64,000 nucleotides of DNA from contig NZ_CKYA01000002.1 of the NCBI RefSeq assembly GCF_001113365.1, positions 237,312 through 301,311 on the forward strand, written 5' to 3'. Position 1 is the stretch's first letter; the number at the start of each line of letters is the position of its first letter. Below are positions 1 to 7,614 of this stretch, one piece after another. Below the pieces are notes generated by a model that was not told the origin of the DNA, made no database searches, and was given only the letters and a program-made list of their open reading frames with translations. Source of the DNA: Streptococcus pneumoniae (GTDB taxonomy: Bacteria > Bacillota > Bacilli > Lactobacillales > Streptococcaceae). A program made the translations under genes and the position numbers.

Positions 1-2
1 CT

Positions 3-749
3 AGAAATAAACTTCCCCTCTATGCGGCTATTGACAATTACCATGGACGTATTGAAAATCTCATTTTAAGCCAAGAAAACCAGGATGATCAAGAAGACTG
101 GGCTGCTTTGAAACTCTTGATTCTTAGTATTGAAAGTGATGGATTGGAACAGGCCTATGAAGAGGGGAACATTAGCAATCGTGCTTACCGAGTTTACCAA
201 CGTTATCTGAAAAATATAGAACGAGGAATCAATCGTAAGTTTGCGTCACGATTGACCTATTATTTCCTTGTTTCTTTGCGGATTTTACGTTTTCTCCTTC
301 ATGAAGTTTTTACTCTCGGAAAGACCTTCCGTAGCTGGAAGGACAAGGAGCAAAGCCGTCTCCGTGCTCTTGATTATGACCAAATTGCAGAGCTCTATCT
401 TGCCAATACAGAGATGATTATTGAAAGTTTGGAAAACCTGAAGGGAGTCTATAGACGCTCTTTGATTAGTTTTATGCAGGAGTCTCGTCTTCGAGAAACA
501 GCTATTATCAGCAGTGGTGCCTTTGTCGAACGGGTTATCAATCGTGTTAAGCCCAACAATATCGATGAAATGCTGAGGGGCTATTATTTGGAGCGCAAGT
601 TGATTTTTGAATATGAAGAGAAACGATTGATTACGACCAAGTATGCCAAGAAATTACGACAAAATGTCAATAACTTAGAGAACTATTCTCTGAAGGAAGC
701 CGCCAATACCCTGCCTTATGATATGGTGGAATTGGTAAGAAGAAATTAG
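3..749 (+). CDS. Na+/H+ antiporter (CPA1 type), C-terminal part only
   Basis: The frame is open from the first bases of the window to the TAG at 747-749, so this is the 3' part (248 residues) of a gene that starts upstream. A TTG at 108 could be taken as a start, but the frame reads through it. The visible part is hydrophilic, charged and largely helical, with one short hydrophobic stretch (around nt 255-310), as expected for the cytoplasmic tail of a monovalent cation:proton antiporter of the NhaP/YjcE type. I recognise the family from wording such as YEEGNISNRAYRVYQRYLKN; the transport domain is not visible, so the assignment is by resemblance. A BOX element follows directly. Confidence 0.6.
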   Translation, partial: RNKLPLYAAIDNYHGRIENLILSQENQDDQEDWAALKLLILSIESDGLEQAYEEGNISNRAYRVYQRYLKNIERGINRKFASRLTYYFLVSLRILRFLLHEVFTLGKTFRSWKDKEQSRLRALDYDQIAELYLANTEMIIESLENLKGVYRRSLISFMQESRLRETAIISSGAFVERVINRVKPNNIDEMLRGYYLERKLIFEYEEKRLITTKYAKKLRQNVNNLENYSLKEAANTLPYDMVELVRRN

Positions 750-753
750 TTAA

Positions 754-901
754 TACTCTTCGAAAATCTCTTCAAACCACGTCAGCGTCGCCTTGGATTA
801 TATATGTGACTGACTTCGTCAGTTTCATCTACAACCTCAAAGCAGGGCTTTGAGCAACCTGCGGCTAGCTTCCTAGTTTGCTATTTGATTTTCATTGAGT
901 A
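754..901 (+). repeat. BOX element, A to C orientation
   Basis: About 148 bp with imperfect terminal inverted repeats: TACTCTTCGAAAATC at the left and GATTTTCATTGAGTA at the right. The boxA core CACGTCAGCGTCGCC lies at about 779-793. The size fits one boxA, one boxB and one boxC module. It lies between the antiporter gene and yihY and contains internal hairpins such as CTGACTTCGTCAG. Confidence 0.9.
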
Positions 902-927
902 TAAGATTATAAGTGAAGGAGTGTGAC

Positions 928-1788
928 ATGAAAAAGTGGTGGAAAGAGCTGATAGATAAGCCTCTATTAAAAGCCTTTTTGCATTATTATCAAGCATCAG
1001 ATAGTGAGTTGACCAGTGTTGCAGTAGCCTACTATTGGTTGATTTCGATTTTTCCACTTCTTTTGGTGGTGGTCAATATCCTGCCTTATTTTCAGATTCC
1101 TGTGGGAGAATTTCTGGGCTTTGTGAAAGACGTCCTGCCCCCAAGCCTCTATGAAGGTGTGGAAAAAATAGCCAGAGAAGTCTTGACGCAACCTTCAACA
1201 GGTTTATTGAGTTTTTCTGTCTTGTCGGCGTTATGGAGTTTTTCAAAATCTATGAATTTCTTGCAAAAAGCTTTTAACAAGGCTTATGGCGTCGAAAAGA
1301 GTCGTGGACTTATTTCCCATCAGATGGTGAGTCTCCTAGTCAGTTTTGGTTTGCAGCTCCTCTTTGCTTTTGCCTTGTTTTTGAGCTTATTTGGGCAGAT
1401 GATTTTGGATTTACTTGCTCATTATTGGACAAAAGATGGCATTATCTATCAGGCTTTACAAGGTTTGGCAGGTCCTCTGACTTACGCTCTCCTCTTTGCT
1501 ATCTTGGTCATGCTTTATTATTTTCTTCCCAATCTATCTAACAGGAAAATTAGCTATACCCTACCAGGCAGTGCCTTTGTTCTCTTAGTGATTTTAGGCT
1601 TACTAACTCTGTTCTCTAGTTATCTCAATTACTATGTCCATCATTTAGTGGACGTCCGAATTTTAGGTTCTGTTCTTCTTGTTATTATGATGTTTTGGTT
1701 TATCTTGATTGCTAAAATTGTTATCCTAGGCGCGGTGATCAATGCCAGTGTTCAGAGTTTGAAAGATCCGGCCTTTAAAAAAGACTAA
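928..1788 (+). CDS. YihY/BrkB-family integral membrane protein
   Basis: 286 residues from the ATG at 928, preceded by GAAGGAG; an upstream in-frame GTG at 913 lacks such a site. The protein has about six hydrophobic segments and the family pattern: a short cytoplasmic N terminus, SVAVAYYWLISIFPLLLVVV as first membrane segment, and GSVLLVIMMFWFILIAKIVI near the C terminus. YihY/UPF0761 proteins were once annotated as BrkB or RNase BN; their real function is unsettled. It stands alone between a BOX element and a very strong terminator. Confidence 0.85.
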   Translation: MKKWWKELIDKPLLKAFLHYYQASDSELTSVAVAYYWLISIFPLLLVVVNILPYFQIPVGEFLGFVKDVLPPSLYEGVEKIAREVLTQPSTGLLSFSVLSALWSFSKSMNFLQKAFNKAYGVEKSRGLISHQMVSLLVSFGLQLLFAFALFLSLFGQMILDLLAHYWTKDGIIYQALQGLAGPLTYALLFAILVMLYYFLPNLSNRKISYTLPGSAFVLLVILGLLTLFSSYLNYYVHHLVDVRILGSVLLVIMMFWFILIAKIVILGAVINASVQSLKDPAFKKD

Positions 1789-1801
1789 CTATTCATTCAT
1801 T

Positions 1802-1860
1802 ACAAAAGCGCATAGTATCAAGGTTCTATAAAGCCTTGATACTATGCGCTTTTGTGCTTT
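1802..1860 (+). terminator. Strong terminator after yihY
   Basis: A perfect 22-bp inverted repeat, 1802-1823 against 1834-1855, with a 10-nt loop. The arms read ACAAAAGCGCATAGTATCAA(GG) and its complement. The flanking A and T runs allow it to work on either strand. Confidence 0.85.
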
Positions 1861-1960
1861 GACAGTTTTTTGTATAGTTTTTGTACAAGATTTCTAAGTC
1901 ATCTGATTAAATTCCTATTTTTCCCTATCATTGTCCCTGTTTTTTCGAAAATGGAAGGAG

Positions 1961-1966
1961 TATAAT
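1961..1966 (+). promoter_or_regulatory. -10 box of the ccdA-etrx1-msrAB operon
   Basis: TATAAT, 33 bp before the ccdA start codon, with a GATAGGAGGAAC ribosome binding site in between. No good -35 hexamer lies at 17 bp. Confidence 0.6.
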
Positions 1967-1998
1967 AAATCTATCAATAAAATGATAGGAGGAACTTT

Positions 1999-2709
1999 AT
2001 GGGTCATATTTTCTTTTTTCTAAGTGTCTTTTTGGCAGGGATTCTATCCTTCTTTTCTCCTTGTATCTTACCCTTGTTACCAGTCTATGCAGGGGTCTTG
2101 TTGGATGATAAGGATGGTGCTCAGGCTTCTAGCAACAAATTTTCAATCTCAGTTACTAGTTTATTGCGAACTCTGGCCTTTATAGCAGGAATTTCCTTTA
2201 TCTTTATTTTACTAGGCTATGGAGCTGGTTTTTTAGGCGATTTGCTTTATGCTTCTTGGTTCCAATATGTGACGGGTGCGGTTATCATTCTCTTAGGCTT
2301 GCACCAGATGGAGATTCTACACTTTAAGGGGCTTTATAAGGAAAAGAGGTTACAACTGCAAGGACAGGGGCAAAATGGTAAGGGCTATAGTCAGGCATTT
2401 TTATTGGGTTTGACCTTTAGTTTTGCTTGGACGCCTTGTGTGGGGCCGGTTCTTGGCTCTGTTTTAGCCTTGGCGGCTTCAGGTGGTTCAGGAGCTTGGC
2501 AGGGAGCGGGTCTCATGTTGGTGTACACGTTGGGTTTGGCGCTACCATTTTTGGTTCTAGCTCTAGCCTCTAGTTATGTTTTGAAACATTTCCGAAAACT
2601 TCATCCCTATCTCGGAATCCTCAAAAAAGTGGGTGGTTTTCTCATTATTGTGATGGGACTCTTGGTTCTGTTTGGAAATGCTTCAATTTTAAGTCAATTA
2701 TTTGAATAA
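1999..2709 (+). CDS. ccdA: Cytochrome c biogenesis-type thiol transporter CcdA
   Basis: 236 residues, six predicted membrane segments. The two redox cysteines of the CcdA/DsbD family are visible: C22 in FFSPCILPLLP and C147 in AWTPCVGPVLG. CcdA carries electrons from cytoplasmic thioredoxin across the membrane to surface thioredoxin-like proteins. The start is ATG after AGGAGG. The gene is followed within 20 bp by a lipid-anchored thioredoxin and then by a surface methionine sulfoxide reductase, which matches the known pneumococcal CcdA1-Etrx1-MsrAB2 relay. Confidence 0.95.
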   Translation: MGHIFFFLSVFLAGILSFFSPCILPLLPVYAGVLLDDKDGAQASSNKFSISVTSLLRTLAFIAGISFIFILLGYGAGFLGDLLYASWFQYVTGAVIILLGLHQMEILHFKGLYKEKRLQLQGQGQNGKGYSQAFLLGLTFSFAWTPCVGPVLGSVLALAASGGSGAWQGAGLMLVYTLGLALPFLVLALASSYVLKHFRKLHPYLGILKKVGGFLIIVMGLLVLFGNASILSQLFE

Positions 2710-2728
2710 AATGGAAAGGAATATCAGT

Positions 2729-3295
2729 ATGAAAAAATGGCAAACATGTGTTCTTGGAGCAGGTTCGCTCCTTTGTTTGACGGCTTGTTCAGGCAAGTCC
2801 ATGACTAGTGAACACCAAATGAAAGATGAAATGAAGATGGAGCAGACAGCTAGTAAAACAAGCGCAGCTAAAGGGAAAGAAGTTGCAGATTTTGAACTGA
2901 CGGGAGTAGATGGCAAGACCTACCGCTTATCTGATTACAAGGGCAAGAAAGTCTATCTCAAATTCTGGGCTTCTTGGTGTTCCATCTGTCTGGCTAGTCT
3001 TCCAGATACGGATGAAATTGCTAAAGAAGCTGGTGATGACTATGTGGTCTTGACAGTAGTGTCACCAGGACATAAGGGAGAGCAATCTGAAGCGGACTTT
3101 AAGAATTGGTATAAGGGATTGGATTATAAAAATTTCCCAGTCCTAGTTGACCCATCAGGCAAACTTTTGGAAACTTATGGCGTTCGCTCTTACCCAACTC
3201 AAGCCTTTATAGATGGTGAAGGAAAATTGGTCAAAACCCAACCAGGTTTTATGGAAAAAGATGCGATTTTGCAAACTTTGAAGGAATTGGCCTAG
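2729..3295 (+). CDS. etrx1: Surface thioredoxin-like lipoprotein Etrx1 (TlpA family)
   Basis: 188 residues from the ATG at 2729, which has a GGAAAGGA site; an upstream in-frame start at 2702 would spoil the signal peptide. The lipobox LTAC gives lipidation at C20. A TlpA/ResA thioredoxin fold follows, with the active site WCSIC (C84 and C87) and a cis-proline region SYPTQAF. It would take electrons from CcdA and reduce the downstream MsrAB. It lies in the same operon, 20 bp after ccdA and 11 bp before msrAB. Confidence 0.95.
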   Translation: MKKWQTCVLGAGSLLCLTACSGKSMTSEHQMKDEMKMEQTASKTSAAKGKEVADFELTGVDGKTYRLSDYKGKKVYLKFWASWCSICLASLPDTDEIAKEAGDDYVVLTVVSPGHKGEQSEADFKNWYKGLDYKNFPVLVDPSGKLLETYGVRSYPTQAFIDGEGKLVKTQPGFMEKDAILQTLKELA

Positions 3296-3305
3296 GAGGT
3301 GTCCT

Positions 3306-4418
3306 ATGAATGATAAGCTAAAAATCATCTTGTTGCTAGGAGTATTTTTCCTAGCCATAAGCGGTTTCTATTTTCTATTGATGCGAAATGCAGGGCAGAC
3401 AGATGCCTCGCAAATTGAGAAAGCGGCAGTCAGCCAAGGAGGAAAAACAGTGAAAAAAACAGAAATTAGTAAAGACGCAGACTTGCACGAAATTTATCTA
3501 GCTGGGGGATGTTTCTGGGGAGTGGAGGAATACTTCTCCCGCGTTCCCGGAGTGACAGATGCCGTTTCAGGCTATGCAAACGGTAGAGGGGAAACAACCA
3601 AGTACGAATTGATTAACCAAACAGGACATGCGGAGACTGTCCATGTTACTTATGATGCTAATCAAATTTCCCTCAAGGAAATCCTGCTTCATTACTTCCG
3701 CATTATCAATCCAACCAGCAAAAATAAACAAGGAAATGATGTGGGAACCCAGTACCGTACTGGTGTTTATTACACAGATGACAAGGATTTAGAGGTGATT
3801 AACCAAGTCTTTGATGAGGTGGCTAAGAAATACGATCAACCTCTAGCAGTTGAAAAGGAGCCTTTGAAGAATTTCGTGGTGGCCGAGGATTATCACCAAG
3901 ACTATCTCAAGAAAAATCCAAATGGCTACTGCCATATCAATGTCAATCAGGCGGCCTACCCCGTCATTGATGCTAGCAAATATCCCAAACCAAGTGATGA
4001 AGAATTGAAAAAGACTCTGTCACCTGAGGAGTATGCAGTTACCCAGAAAAATCAAACAGAACGGGCTTTCTCAAACCGCTACTGGGATAAATTTGAATCT
4101 GGTATCTATGTGGATGTGGCAACTGGCGAACCTCTCTTTTCATCAAAGGACAAGTTTGAGTCTGGTTGCGGATGGCCTAGTTTCACCCAACCAATCAGTC
4201 CAGATGTTGCTACTTACAAAGAAGATAAGTCCTACAATATGACACGCATGGAAGTGAGAAGTCGAGTAGGAGATTCTCACCTTGGCCATGTCTTTACAGA
4301 TGGGCCTCAGGACAAGGGAGGCTTGCGCTACTGTATCAATAGTCTTTCTATCCGCTTTATTCCCAAAGACCAAATGGAAGAAAAAGGCTATGCTTATTTA
4401 CTAGATTATGTTGATTAA
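3306..4418 (+). CDS. msrAB: Membrane-anchored methionine sulfoxide reductase MsrA-MsrB fusion
   Basis: 370 residues with an uncleaved N-terminal membrane anchor (about residues 5-25), so both catalytic domains face outward. The MsrA domain (about 55-210) has the GCFWG motif with catalytic C69. The MsrB domain (about 235-365) has SGCGWPSF (C288) and RYCINSLSIRF (C343, catalytic). It reduces S- and R-methionine sulfoxide in surface proteins using electrons from Etrx1. The start ATG follows AGGAGGTG. It is the last gene of the operon. This is the surface paralogue (MsrAB2 type) rather than a cytoplasmic one. Confidence 0.95.
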   Translation: MNDKLKIILLLGVFFLAISGFYFLLMRNAGQTDASQIEKAAVSQGGKTVKKTEISKDADLHEIYLAGGCFWGVEEYFSRVPGVTDAVSGYANGRGETTKYELINQTGHAETVHVTYDANQISLKEILLHYFRIINPTSKNKQGNDVGTQYRTGVYYTDDKDLEVINQVFDEVAKKYDQPLAVEKEPLKNFVVAEDYHQDYLKKNPNGYCHINVNQAAYPVIDASKYPKPSDEELKKTLSPEEYAVTQKNQTERAFSNRYWDKFESGIYVDVATGEPLFSSKDKFESGCGWPSFTQPISPDVATYKEDKSYNMTRMEVRSRVGDSHLGHVFTDGPQDKGGLRYCINSLSIRFIPKDQMEEKGYAYLLDYVD

Positions 4419-4453
4419 GAAGTCTTTCCTAAGCAGTTAGAGGAGAATTTTGC

Positions 4454-4459
4454 TATACT
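4454..4459 (+). promoter_or_regulatory. Extended -10 promoter of the TCS09 operon
   Basis: TGCTATACT, an extended -10 (TGnTATACT), 29 bp before the regulator start codon. No convincing -35 is present. Confidence 0.6.
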
Positions 4460-4488
4460 GATACTAGTAAGTGACAAAGGAGAGAAGC

Positions 4489-5226
4489 ATGACCTACACA
4501 ATCTTAATCGTAGAAGATGAATATCTGGTAAGACAAGGCTTGACCAAGTTGGTCAATGTAGCAGCCTACGATATGGAAATCATCGGTCAGGCTGAAAATG
4601 GAAGGCAGGCTTGGGAATTGATACAAAAGCAGGTGCCAGATATCATTCTAACCGATATCAACATGCCTCAGCTAAATGGCATCCAGTTGGCCAGTCTAGT
4701 CCGAGAAACCTATCCTCAGATTCATCTAGTTTTTTTGACTGGCTACGATGATTTTGATTATGCCTTGTCTGCTGTCAAACTCGGTGTGGATGACTACTTG
4801 CTCAAGCCCTTTTCTCGTCAGAATATTGAGGAAATGTTGGGGAAAATCAAGCAAAAGTTGGATAAGGAAGAAAAGGAAGAGCAGTTACAAGATTTATTAA
4901 CTGATAAGTTTGAAGGAAACATGGCCCAGAAAATCCAGTCTCATCTGGCTGATAGCCAGTTTAGTTTAAAGTCTTTGGCCAGTGACCTAGGTTTTAGTCC
5001 GACCTATCTGAGTTCCTTGATTAAGAAAGAGTTGGGATTGCCTTTTCAGGATTATCTGGTGAGAGAACGTGTCAAACAAGCCAAGCTCTTGCTTCTGACC
5101 ACAGATTTAAAGATTTATGAGATCGCAGAGAAAGTTGGTTTTGAAGATATGAACTATTTTACCCAACGTTTTAAACAGATTGCAGGTGTGACACCTCGTC
5201 AGTTTAAGAAGGGGGAAGGTCGATGA
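4489..5226 (+). CDS. rr09: Response regulator, receiver plus AraC-type HTH (YesN type)
   Basis: 245 residues from the ATG at 4489, after AAAGGAGAG. An N-terminal receiver domain carries acidic residues E9/D10, the phosphorylated D56 in LTDINMP, and the switch lysine in LLKPFS. A C-terminal AraC-type double helix-turn-helix (about 150-240) ends in YFTQRFKQIAGVTPRQFKK. It overlaps the kinase gene by 4 bp (ATGA), a sign of translational coupling. By content and by position upstream of zmpB this is the pneumococcal two-component system 09 regulator, which in the literature links carbon metabolism and virulence. Confidence 0.92.
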   Translation: MTYTILIVEDEYLVRQGLTKLVNVAAYDMEIIGQAENGRQAWELIQKQVPDIILTDINMPQLNGIQLASLVRETYPQIHLVFLTGYDDFDYALSAVKLGVDDYLLKPFSRQNIEEMLGKIKQKLDKEEKEEQLQDLLTDKFEGNMAQKIQSHLADSQFSLKSLASDLGFSPTYLSSLIKKELGLPFQDYLVRERVKQAKLLLLTTDLKIYEIAEKVGFEDMNYFTQRFKQIAGVTPRQFKKGEGR

Positions 5227-6914
5227 AGCGTTCGTCTCTTCTAGTCAGAATGGTTATTTCCATCTTTCTGGTCTTTCTCATTCTCCTAGCTCTGGTTGGA
5301 ACTTTCTACTATCAATCTAGTTCCTCTGCCATTGAGGCTAGCATTGAGGGCAATAGCCAAACGACTATCAGCCAGACTAGCCACTTTATTCAGTCTTATA
5401 TTAAAAAACTAGAAACCACCTCGACTAGTTTGACCCAGCAGACGGATGTCCTAACCTATGCTGAGAATCCCAGTCAAGACAAGGTCAAGGGAATTCGAGA
5501 TCTATTTTTGACTATCTTGAAGGCAGACCAAGATTTGAAAGCTGTTGTACTGGTCACCAAATCAGGTCAGGTCATTTCTACAGATGACAGTGTGCAGATG
5601 AAAACCTCCTCAGATATGATGGCTGAGGATTGGTACCAAAAGGCCATTCATCAGGGAGCCATGCCTGTTTTGACTCCAGCTCGTAAATCAGATAGTCAGT
5701 GGGTTATTTCTGTCACTCAAGAACTTGTTGATGCAAAGGGAGCTAATCTGGGCGTGCTTCGTTTGGATATTTCTTATGAAACTCTGGAAGCCTATCTTAA
5801 CCAACTACAGTTGGGTCAGCAGGGTTTTGCCTTTATTATCAATGAAAACCATGAGTTTGTCTACCATCCTCAACACACAGTTTATAGTTCATCTAGCGAA
5901 ATGGAGGTCATGAAACCCTATATCGAGACAGGTCAGGGCTATACTCCAGATCACAAATCCTACGTCAGTCAGGAACAGATTGCAGGAACAGATTGGACGG
6001 TACTTGGCGTGTCTTCGCTGGAGAAGTTAGACCAGGTTCGGAATCAACTTTTGTGGACCTTGCTTGGGGCTAGTATCACATCTCTTCTTGTCTGTCTCTG
6101 CTTGGTGTGGCTTAGTCTTAAACGCTGGATTGCTCCTTTGAAGGACCTTAGAGAAACCATGTTGGAAATTGCTTCTGGTACTCAAAATCTTCGTGCCAAG
6201 GAAACTGGTGCCCATGAACTGAGAGAAGTGACTCGCCAGTTCAATGATATGTTGGATCAGATTGATCAGCTGATGGCAGATATTCGCAGGCAGGAAGAAA
6301 CGACCCGTCAGTACCAACTTCAAGCTTTATCAAGCCAGATTAACCCCCATTTCCTCTATAACACCTTGGACACCATCATCTGGATGGCTGAATTTCAGGA
6401 TAGTCAGCGTGTGGTGCAGGTGACCAAGTCCTTGGCGACTTACTTCCGCTTGGCGCTCAATCAAGGCAAGGACTTGATTTGCCTGTCTGACGAAATCAAT
6501 CATGTCCGCCAGTATCTCTTTATCCAGAAACAACGCTATGGAGATAAATTAGACTATGAAATTGAGGAGAATCCTGCCTTTGATAATCTAGTCTTGCCTA
6601 AGCTGGTCCTACAACCCCTTGTAGAAAATGCTCTTTACCATGGCATTAAGGAAAAGGAAGGTCAGGGACATATTAAACTTTCTGTCCAGAAACAGGATTC
6701 AGGACTGGTCATCCGTATTGAGGATGATGGAGTTGGCTTCCAAGCTGCTGGCGATAGTAGTCAAAGTAACCTCAAACGTGGGGGAGTTGGTCTGCAAAAT
6801 GTTGATCAGCGACTCAAACTTCATTTTGGAGAACATTACCAGATGAAGATTGATTCTAGGCCCCAAAAAGGAACGACGGTTGAAATATACATAAATGGAA
6901 TAGAAACTAGCTAA
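5223..6914 (+). CDS. hk09: Sensor histidine kinase, YesM/LytS-like
   Basis: 563 residues. An N-terminal membrane segment (about 10-30), an extracellular Cache-type sensor domain, a second membrane segment (about 278-298, WTLLGASITSLLVCLCLVWL), a HAMP linker, and a His-kinase domain with QINPHFLYNTLD in which H376 is the phosphorylated residue. The HATPase domain shows LVENALYHGIKEK and GVGLQNVDQRL. It pairs with the AraC-type regulator it overlaps. The external Cache domain suggests that a small extracellular ligand is sensed. Confidence 0.93.
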   Translation: MKRSSLLVRMVISIFLVFLILLALVGTFYYQSSSSAIEASIEGNSQTTISQTSHFIQSYIKKLETTSTSLTQQTDVLTYAENPSQDKVKGIRDLFLTILKADQDLKAVVLVTKSGQVISTDDSVQMKTSSDMMAEDWYQKAIHQGAMPVLTPARKSDSQWVISVTQELVDAKGANLGVLRLDISYETLEAYLNQLQLGQQGFAFIINENHEFVYHPQHTVYSSSSEMEVMKPYIETGQGYTPDHKSYVSQEQIAGTDWTVLGVSSLEKLDQVRNQLLWTLLGASITSLLVCLCLVWLSLKRWIAPLKDLRETMLEIASGTQNLRAKETGAHELREVTRQFNDMLDQIDQLMADIRRQEETTRQYQLQALSSQINPHFLYNTLDTIIWMAEFQDSQRVVQVTKSLATYFRLALNQGKDLICLSDEINHVRQYLFIQKQRYGDKLDYEIEENPAFDNLVLPKLVLQPLVENALYHGIKEKEGQGHIKLSVQKQDSGLVIRIEDDGVGFQAAGDSSQSNLKRGGVGLQNVDQRLKLHFGEHYQMKIDSRPQKGTTVEIYINGIETS

Positions 6915-6940
6915 CTCCCAGTCAATTCTGGGAGTTTTAT
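6913..6940 (+). terminator. Terminator after the TCS09 operon
   Basis: Hairpin AACTCCCA...TGGGAGTT (6913-6920 with 6929-6936) followed by TTTT. Confidence 0.75.
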
Positions 6941-6973
6941 GCGTAATTGGGCAAGCTTTCTAGGTTGTCTATC

Positions 6974-7002
6974 TTGCTAAAAACAAGAAAAAACGGTATG
7001 AT
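6974..7002 (+). promoter_or_regulatory. Promoter upstream of the UPF0340 gene and zmpB
   Basis: TTGCTA (6974-6979), a 17-bp spacer and TATGAT (6997-7002). zmpB starts only 21 bp after the UPF0340 gene, so this promoter probably serves both. Confidence 0.65.
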
Positions 7003-7029
7003 AGAAGGGTGACAAAAGAGGTGACAGAG

Positions 7030-7593
7030 ATGAACGAGACACAGATTCAAAGAGAAACACGTCAGATAGTAGAAGATGTTTTAGAGAAGGCCAATTTGAA
7101 GCAGGGGGCCCTTTTTGTTTTAGGTCTATCTTCTAGTGAGGTGCTAGGTGGTCAGATTGGGAAAGAATCCAGTCAAGAGATTGGTGAGCTGATAGTGGAG
7201 ACTATCTTGGGTATTCTAGGTAGTAGAGGTATCCATTTAGCAGTTCAAGGTTGTGAACATGTCAATCGGGCTCTCGTTGTTGAACGTCAGGTGGCAGAGC
7301 AGTTTGGTCTGGAAATCGTCAGTGTCCTTCCAACTCTTCATGCAGGAGGTTCGGGTCAGTTGGCAGCCTTCAAGTTTATGCAGGATCCAGTTGAGGTTGA
7401 ATTTATCAAGGCTCATGCTGGATTGGATATCGGAGACACTGCAATTGGCATGCATGTCAAGCATGTTCAGGTTCCGATTCGCCCTCTTTTGAGAGAGATT
7501 GGCCATGCCCATGTAACGGCTCTGGCTAGTCGTCCAAAATTAGTCGGAGGTGCGCGTGCGCACTATCCGCAAGATTCTATCAGAAAGTCGTGA
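7030..7593 (+). CDS. UPF0340 family protein (TIGR01440, YwlG-like)
   Basis: 187 residues. The ATG at 7030 is chosen over a GTG at 7009, which lies only seven bases after the -10 box. The family is widespread in Firmicutes and its function is unknown. Family wording is clear: GLSSSEVLGGQIGKESSQ, CEHVNRALVVER, and LHAGGSGQLAAFKFM. It looks like a soluble cytoplasmic protein. It sits between the sensor system and zmpB. Confidence 0.85.
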   Translation: MNETQIQRETRQIVEDVLEKANLKQGALFVLGLSSSEVLGGQIGKESSQEIGELIVETILGILGSRGIHLAVQGCEHVNRALVVERQVAEQFGLEIVSVLPTLHAGGSGQLAAFKFMQDPVEVEFIKAHAGLDIGDTAIGMHVKHVQVPIRPLLREIGHAHVTALASRPKLVGGARAHYPQDSIRKS

Positions 7594-7614
7594 GAATGAA
7601 TAAAGGAGATGAAA

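Noticed and set aside
108..749. A separate gene starting at 108
   Set aside because: The frame is open from base 3 and the upstream residues continue the protein, so this is only the end of a gene truncated by the window.
754..901. Calling the interspersed repeats RUP
   Set aside because: The core CACGTCAGCGTCGCC is the reverse complement of the known boxA sequence, and the lengths (about 103 and 148-161 bp) fit A-C and A-B-C BOX forms rather than the roughly 107-bp RUP.
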